Origin: Cognatiyoonia koreensis
GTDB lineage: Bacteria > Pseudomonadota > Alphaproteobacteria > Rhodobacterales > Rhodobacteraceae
NCBI RefSeq assembly: GCF_900109295.1
Contig: NZ_FOIZ01000002.1
Span: 372,001 to 436,000 of the forward strand
Direction: 5' to 3'
DNA: 64,000 nucleotides
Shown in pieces: positions 59,160-64,000 of this stretch (its first letter is position 1; every line of letters begins with the position of its first letter). The translations under genes and the position numbers were made by a program. The notes under the pieces are model-generated. The model ran no database searches and was not told the DNA's origin. It saw only the letters and a list, made by a program, of their open reading frames with translations.

Positions 59160-61291
59160 GCGGGGACAAGGCCGACAAGTGCCGGGCGCGCGTCGATTCC
59201 GATTTCTTCGAAAGACAGGACGGGATTGATGATTCCCTTGGCGGACAGGACCGTGCGCAGGAAACGCCTGCGGCGCATGGAGGTGACGACGGCCGCGTAT
59301 GTGCCCGCCTCTGCCGCTTTGGCCAGCTTGTCCGCAATGCCGTCAGCCAGCCTGTTGAATTCTTCTGGCGGCAGCGCCACATCGCCCCCACCGCGTTCGG
59401 TACGGATTTCGTATGTCGTGAACGTGTCTTCCCATTCGGGTGCCAACTGTACCAGCGGCACCGTCCCATCCGACCGGCGCACATGCGCGACGAGTTGGAA
59501 GCCAAGCCGCTGGCGGACATGTTCGGTGATCGCGTCGATCGAAGGATGAAGCTGCCGTCCTTCGGCCGTCGCCTCGAGGATCAGCGGCAGGTTGCGTACC
59601 GAGACCCGTTCTTCCAGCAAAAGCCGCATGACCGCCAACAGCACATCCATCGGTACGCGGTCCGGCATGAGTTCATCAAGCATCTTGCGGTTTGCTTCTG
59701 CCCGCTGCGGATCGCTCAGGTTCACCATTTCATCCAGCCGACGCCGCAAGGCCTTGTGCGTCAAAAGCCGTGGGAAATTGCGTTTGACCACTTCAAGCAG
59801 GTGTGTGGCCAGAACCTCGGTCGGTTGCACAATCGTTAGACCGGCAAGGGCCGCCCCTTCCCTTTGGTTGGGCTGAATCCAGCGCGCGGGTGCGCCGTAA
59901 ACAGGCTCTGTCACTGCGTCGCCGGGGATGTCGCGGTCCTCACCGTCTGGCAAGAGCGCGAGCAGTTGCGCGGGCCGCAACACGTCACGCGCCTGTTCGA
60001 CGCCAAGCACGTAAACGACATATGCACCACGCGATAGCGCAGCGTTGTCTGTCAGCCTGATTTCAGGCAGCAAAAGGCCGTATTCCGTGGCAACATGATT
60101 GCGCATGTTGCCGATGCGCGTATCAAGCCCAGTCCCCTGATCCAGTACCATATCCACCAGATCCGGCGCGAATTCGAGGTGGATATCATCAAGGTCGAGC
60201 ATATCACCCATCGACGGTTCGCGCGCGTCTTGCGCAGGTTGCATGTCCTGTTTGGCTGTGGCTGCCTGCGCGCGCTTGGCCGCGCGGGACAGCGCAAATG
60301 CACACCCCCCCAATGCCGCCGCCCCGACAATGAAGGGAACGAACGGCATCCCTGGCACGAGCGCAAAGAGCCCCATCAGCACAGCGACCGTCGCAAGTGC
60401 AGACGGATGCCGACCAAGCTGCGTGACGATCGCAAGGTCTGTGGCCCCCGTCGCCCCGCCACGTGCCAGAAGCAGTGCGGAAGCAATCGAAATGATGACC
60501 GCAGGGATTTGTGACACCAGCCCGTCGCCAACAGTCAGAATCGCATAAGTCTCGAACGCCTGCCCGATCGGCATACCGTGGATCGTTGTCCCGATCACGA
60601 GGCCCATCACAAGGTTCAGGGCAGTGATGAGAAGACCGGCGACCGCGTCACCTTTGACAAATTTCGACGCACCGTCGAGCGAGCCGAAAAATGTCGTTTC
60701 AGCCTGTTCCGTTTCGCGTCGCGCCTTGGCTTCGGTGTGATCGATCGCACCGGCTGCGACGTCGCTGTCGATCGCAAGTTGTTTGCCAGGCATCGCATCA
60801 AGCGCAAAACGCGCGCCCACCTCGGCCATACGCGTGGCACCCTTGTTGATGACCACGAAATTCACGATCAACAGCACGCAGAAGACGACCAACCCAAGCA
60901 GGACGTTTCCGCTCATGACGAACATCGCAAAACCTTCGATGACTTCGCCAGCTGCATCGGTTCCGGTGTGCCCTTCCCCGATGATCAGCTTGGTCGACGA
61001 CACGTTGAGCGACAGGCGCAACATTAGCGATGCCAACAGCACCGTGGGGAATGCCGAAAAATCAAGCGGTCTTTCGATGAACAGCGTCACCGTGAACATC
61101 AGGATGGCAAGCGCAAATGATGCCGCAAGCCCAAGGTCAAGAACCCACGCGGGCATCGGCAGGATCATCATCACGATAATCGCCATCAATGCGAGCGCGA
61201 GCAGGATCGTTGGTTGGAATACGTTCTTGAGCGCCATGTCAGTTGCAGCCCGCACGCGTGCAACGGCATTCTGGGTAACGCCCGTGAACAT
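59156..61291 (-). CDS. flhA: Flagellar export gate protein FlhA
   Basis: The 711-residue protein has eight N-terminal membrane segments, the FHIPEP-type loop FALDAMPGKQLAIDSDVAAG (split near 165-184) and the large cytoplasmic substrate-docking domain (about 380-711). The N-terminal 18 residues before MALKNVFQP have no clear counterpart in the family, so a start at 61237 (693 residues, the common length) is possible. Confidence 0.93.
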   Translation of the reverse strand: MFTGVTQNAVARVRAATDMALKNVFQPTILLALALMAIIVMMILPMPAWVLDLGLAASFALAILMFTVTLFIERPLDFSAFPTVLLASLMLRLSLNVSSTKLIIGEGHTGTDAAGEVIEGFAMFVMSGNVLLGLVVFCVLLIVNFVVINKGATRMAEVGARFALDAMPGKQLAIDSDVAAGAIDHTEAKARRETEQAETTFFGSLDGASKFVKGDAVAGLLITALNLVMGLVIGTTIHGMPIGQAFETYAILTVGDGLVSQIPAVIISIASALLLARGGATGATDLAIVTQLGRHPSALATVAVLMGLFALVPGMPFVPFIVGAAALGGCAFALSRAAKRAQAATAKQDMQPAQDAREPSMGDMLDLDDIHLEFAPDLVDMVLDQGTGLDTRIGNMRNHVATEYGLLLPEIRLTDNAALSRGAYVVYVLGVEQARDVLRPAQLLALLPDGEDRDIPGDAVTEPVYGAPARWIQPNQREGAALAGLTIVQPTEVLATHLLEVVKRNFPRLLTHKALRRRLDEMVNLSDPQRAEANRKMLDELMPDRVPMDVLLAVMRLLLEERVSVRNLPLILEATAEGRQLHPSIDAITEHVRQRLGFQLVAHVRRSDGTVPLVQLAPEWEDTFTTYEIRTERGGGDVALPPEEFNRLADGIADKLAKAAEAGTYAAVVTSMRRRRFLRTVLSAKGIINPVLSFEEIGIDARPALVGLVPA

Positions 61292-61381
61292 GCAACAGGA
61301 ACTTGCTGCGAGATGGCATTCTGCCGATCATCCTTGTGAAAGCCGCATTCATTGCGACAGGTTTGGTCTAAGGGCCATTTA

Positions 61382-61396
61382 TTGAAAATGTGTTAG
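61382..61396. promoter_or_regulatory. Weak CtrA-like site upstream of flhA
   Basis: TTGA (61382-61385), 7 bases, TTAG (61393-61396): 6 of 8 matches to TTAA-N7-TTAA (on the minus strand CTAA-N7-TCAA). It lies in the 117-base gap before flhA, where a promoter is expected. Confidence 0.25.
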
Positions 61397-61408
61397 CGGC
61401 AGCACGTG

Positions 61409-63670
61409 TCAGGGAGAGGTTTCTCCCTCTGCGATCTTGTAGCGGTCCAGCAACGCCCCAAGATCGGTGCGCAACGTCGTCGAGTCATCAATCAGTGAGC
61501 GGCTCGACGCGAGAGGCCGGTCCGTTTCAACGTCGAACGTCACATCGGCATCGACACGACGCGCAACATTGTTGAGCACCCGATCCTCTGTGTTGCCAAG
61601 CTGCCCCCAATTGCCGAAACGCCAGCCAAGCTGATCACGCGCGTCCTGCGGAAGGCCCGCCAGAACTGTGTCGTCCGGTTCGACACCGCCCTGGGCCAGT
61701 AACAATTGTGCGCGCGCCGAAGTGATGCCGGACAGATGCGCACGTGCGCGGTCGACGTTTCCTTGCTTGATCGCAATTTCCGCCCGCAAGTACCGGCGTT
61801 CCGCCATATCGGCCCCAACGGCCGGCCCGGCAATGGCCCGCTCAGCCTGATCGGAAAAGCCAAGCGTGAGGAGACGCCGCGCAATCTTGTTTTGAAGCGG
61901 CGGGTCGGTTGCCTGTACCCGATCTGAGAAGACAAGTTGCAGAAATTCTGCATCACTCGCGTCGGCTGCTTCCTTTTGCAGTACTGCGTCGTGATATTGC
62001 GCGATCTGCGCTTCATCAAACTGCTTGGCTTGCGTTTCGATTAGGTCCAGCAACCCGTCAGTATCATTCAGACTAACAAGGATGTCTGCTTCTGCCGCGA
62101 ACAGATCGCGGGTCAGCATTTCGTTCTGGCTTTCGAATTGCAACGTGCGCAGCAGCAGAAGATCCTGCTGTTCGAATGGCACGTCGCTTACGCGTTTCAG
62201 TGCGACAAGTTTCAGAAACGCCTCTGGCGTGATGCGCGGATCGTCTTCGGCCAGGTCTGACAGGATGCCAGTTGCCGCCGATAGATCCCCTTGATCTTCG
62301 GCGATCCCGGATTCGGCAATCTTTACAGCCGTTTCGTCTGTCCCGTTCTGCCCCGCGAGGACGGTCGCCGCCAGATCATTGCGCCCCAGTGAAGTCAGCT
62401 TGCCAGCAAGCCGTGGCGCAAGGTGCCTGCGCAAATCATTCGGCAGCAGTTTGTAATCGATCACGATTGCATCCAAATCGACCTCGCCAGTCAGCGGCCC
62501 GTCGGTGTGCGCAAGAAACGCCCAAAGCGCGATTGGCCCCGGGCAGGTCATCTGATGGTTGAAGTTGGCCAGATCGACGGTGTCTTCGTCAACGACCTGC
62601 CCCAGCGCCACAAGGACCTGACGGCTGCGTGACAGTTCGCCATCAATCTCGAGCGTGTTGATCGCTTCGCGGCCGAACCCGAATGCCAGATACGCCTTCG
62701 ACAACGCCTCGACGGCGGCTGGGTCCGTGCGGTCGAATTCGCCTGTGATTGCGCGTCGTAATGTGCCGATTTGTTGCGCGAAGGGCGTGTCATCAATCCA
62801 GTTTGCGACGTCGGCGTCGCTTGCCGCGACACAGCCGAACGCCGGCTGGCCATCCGCATGATCCGACAGATCCGATTGCATGGCCCGATCGACGCTTGTT
62901 CGCGCGGAAAGCCCCGGGGTCAGCGCGGCATTCACGGCGTCAAGCAGATCGGAAAGCGTGTTCTCCGGTGGTCCTTCGGTAGTTGCTGATGGGCTGGCCC
63001 CGTCAGAAGGGGCCAGCAGCCCCTGCGACAGCGCACGGGAAAGACCGTCCGAGATCGTTGTTTCCAGGTCTGCGACGCGCACTTGCTGGTTGGCGTACTC
63101 TGCAAGTGGATCGGGCAAGCCATCTGGCCGACCGGGCGGGCCACGGTCCGACCCATCCAGTGGCAGGCGCGGCACATCGATCTTTGCGGATTGGGTGCGC
63201 GTTTCCGGTCGTATCGGCAAGACAAGAGCAGGCGGATGCGGATTGGGTGCTGGCGTGACGGGCAAATCAAGTTCCACGAACCGTTGATCGTTCGCCGCGT
63301 CATAGCCGCCGCCCCGCGGTTGATCCGGGTCTTTGATGTCAAGAACGAGCAAATCTGCCCGCAACTGGTCCACCTCTGCAAAGCAATCACATGCCAAGGC
63401 GAATCGCAGCGCTGTTCCGTTTTCAGTCAGCCGGATTGCCGCGATCCTTTCGCGCCGAATGCGTGTGAAAAAGCCCGCGGTATCAATCGACTTCTCGGTA
63501 TCAAAGCGGACACCATAGCCGTCTGCACTGGGCCCAACCGACCACGCCGTACCTGGCGGAATGGAAAAAACGACACGTGTGAAGTTCAGGTGATCACCGG
63601 TCCGCACGATGATGTCCTGCGCGGCCGCCGCACTGGCCAGAAAGAGGAAAATGCAGAACAGGCGAAACAC
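61409..63670 (-). CDS. 753-residue periplasmic protein of unknown function between motA and flhA
   Basis: The product has a signal peptide (hydrophobic 3-16, cleavage near AAAAQD), a compact N-terminal domain (about 20-115, with RTGDHLNFTRVVF), a proline-rich linker (about 120-180), and a long helical region (about 270-740) resembling repeated helix pairs. No enzyme motif is visible. The GTG start shares one base with the motA stop (TAGTG), so it is translationally coupled to the stator gene. Large periplasmic motility proteins such as rhizobial MotC occur beside mot genes; that is an analogy, not an identification. Confidence 0.75.
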   Translation of the reverse strand: MFRLFCIFLFLASAAAAQDIIVRTGDHLNFTRVVFSIPPGTAWSVGPSADGYGVRFDTEKSIDTAGFFTRIRRERIAAIRLTENGTALRFALACDCFAEVDQLRADLLVLDIKDPDQPRGGGYDAANDQRFVELDLPVTPAPNPHPPALVLPIRPETRTQSAKIDVPRLPLDGSDRGPPGRPDGLPDPLAEYANQQVRVADLETTISDGLSRALSQGLLAPSDGASPSATTEGPPENTLSDLLDAVNAALTPGLSARTSVDRAMQSDLSDHADGQPAFGCVAASDADVANWIDDTPFAQQIGTLRRAITGEFDRTDPAAVEALSKAYLAFGFGREAINTLEIDGELSRSRQVLVALGQVVDEDTVDLANFNHQMTCPGPIALWAFLAHTDGPLTGEVDLDAIVIDYKLLPNDLRRHLAPRLAGKLTSLGRNDLAATVLAGQNGTDETAVKIAESGIAEDQGDLSAATGILSDLAEDDPRITPEAFLKLVALKRVSDVPFEQQDLLLLRTLQFESQNEMLTRDLFAAEADILVSLNDTDGLLDLIETQAKQFDEAQIAQYHDAVLQKEAADASDAEFLQLVFSDRVQATDPPLQNKIARRLLTLGFSDQAERAIAGPAVGADMAERRYLRAEIAIKQGNVDRARAHLSGITSARAQLLLAQGGVEPDDTVLAGLPQDARDQLGWRFGNWGQLGNTEDRVLNNVARRVDADVTFDVETDRPLASSRSLIDDSTTLRTDLGALLDRYKIAEGETSP

Positions 63671-64000
63671 TATGCAGCATCCTGCTTGGCAGATTTCAGG
63701 GCTTCTTCCAAAGTAGAAAAATCTGGGCGCAAATGATCCGGTGTGTTCTGCCGCCCCACCTCGATACAGATGTTGGGCGCATGCCGGTGAAGGTTCGCGA
63801 CGAGGATTTCCCGGATCAGTTTGTAGAAATGTCCGTCATCCTCGATCACCGCTTTGACGCGCACCGCGAACGGGCCGACCAGACCGTAGGCCAGGAATAC
63901 GCCCAGAAACGTACCGACAAGCGCGCCGCCAATCAGTTTGCCAAGCACCTCTGGCGGTTGGTCGATCGAGCCCATCGTCTTGATAACACCCAGAACCGCA
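63670..64000 (-). CDS. motA: Flagellar stator protein MotA, C-terminal part (runs off the right edge)
   Basis: The visible 110 or so residues contain the last membrane segments and cytoplasmic tail of MotA: VLGKLIGGALVGTFLGVFLAYGLVGPFA (split) and a tail with HRHAPNICIEVGRQNTP. The motif MGSIDQPPEVLGKLIGGAL precedes. The start lies beyond 64000. With MotB it forms the proton-driven stator around the basal body. Confidence 0.87.
   Translation of the reverse strand, partial: AVLGVIKTMGSIDQPPEVLGKLIGGALVGTFLGVFLAYGLVGPFAVRVKAVIEDDGHFYKLIREILVANLHRHAPNICIEVGRQNTPDHLRPDFSTLEEALKSAKQDAA

Overview
The window is a piece of an alphaproteobacterial chromosome, most likely from the Rhodobacteraceae/Roseobacter group. 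Three things point there: the gene order dnaA-rpsT-enoyl-CoA hydratase-mutM-ubiE-ubiB, a flagellar cluster with flaF and flbT next to the flagellin gene, and CtrA-like sites in flagellar promoters. No rRNA, tRNA, CRISPR array, phage or intact insertion sequence was seen.

Layout. (1) 1-2600: end of an unknown gene, a phytase-like esterase, a queuosine-precursor transporter, a small structured transcript with an 18-codon ORF, arfB, and a 52-residue membrane protein. (2) 2600-17700: an accessory, visibly less GC-rich catabolic region. Its left part has a zinc alcohol dehydrogenase, a class III aminotransferase coupled to an N-carbamoyl-amine amidohydrolase, a decayed dimethylglycine-dehydrogenase-like gene and a LysR regulator. 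Its right part is a run reading maleylacetate reductase, a branched-chain-type ABC importer, a TfdB-like flavin hydroxylase, a hydroxyquinol 1,2-dioxygenase and a beta-keto acid cleavage enzyme (BKACE). Together these could import a phenolic compound, hydroxylate and open its ring, reduce maleylacetate to 3-oxoadipate, and cleave that with acetyl-CoA instead of the usual CoA-transferase and thiolase. (3) 17697-24979: housekeeping and small-metabolism genes (pncB, EamA exporter, TerB-like, AbrB-like membrane protein, trhO, Hsp70-like, pncA). (4) 24976-32450: a LysR gene followed by a tightly overlapping operon of hydantoinase/oxoprolinase subunits A and B, a DAO-type oxidoreductase, an HpcH-type aldolase and a uronate-dehydrogenase-like enzyme.

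(5) 32447-45076: the replication and repair neighbourhood. dnaA, dnaN, recF, a VOC protein, a LysE transporter and gyrB all lie on the minus strand; rpsT, an enoyl-CoA hydratase and mutM lie upstream of dnaA; ubiE and ubiB run on the plus strand. (6) 45071-64000: a flagellar cluster in several divergent and convergent blocks: fliK-flgD; rod-binding protein, FlgN-like, fliC, flaF, flbT, DUF1217; fliI; flgB-flgC-fliE-fliQ-flgF-flgG-flgA-flgH-fliL; and flhA-fliR-flhB-FliJ-like. Beyond these, a 753-residue periplasmic protein of unknown function abuts a motA gene that runs off the right edge. FlgE, FlgI, FliF, FliG, FliM, FliN, FliP and MotB are not in the window.

The most interesting items are the hydroxyquinol-BKACE pathway, the small RNA/ORF whose start site matches the entire 16S 3' tail and could be masked by its own 3' part, the large unknown protein between motA and flhA, and FlhB with NPQH where NPTH is expected. 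All identifications rest on reading motifs and remembered families; no database search was run.
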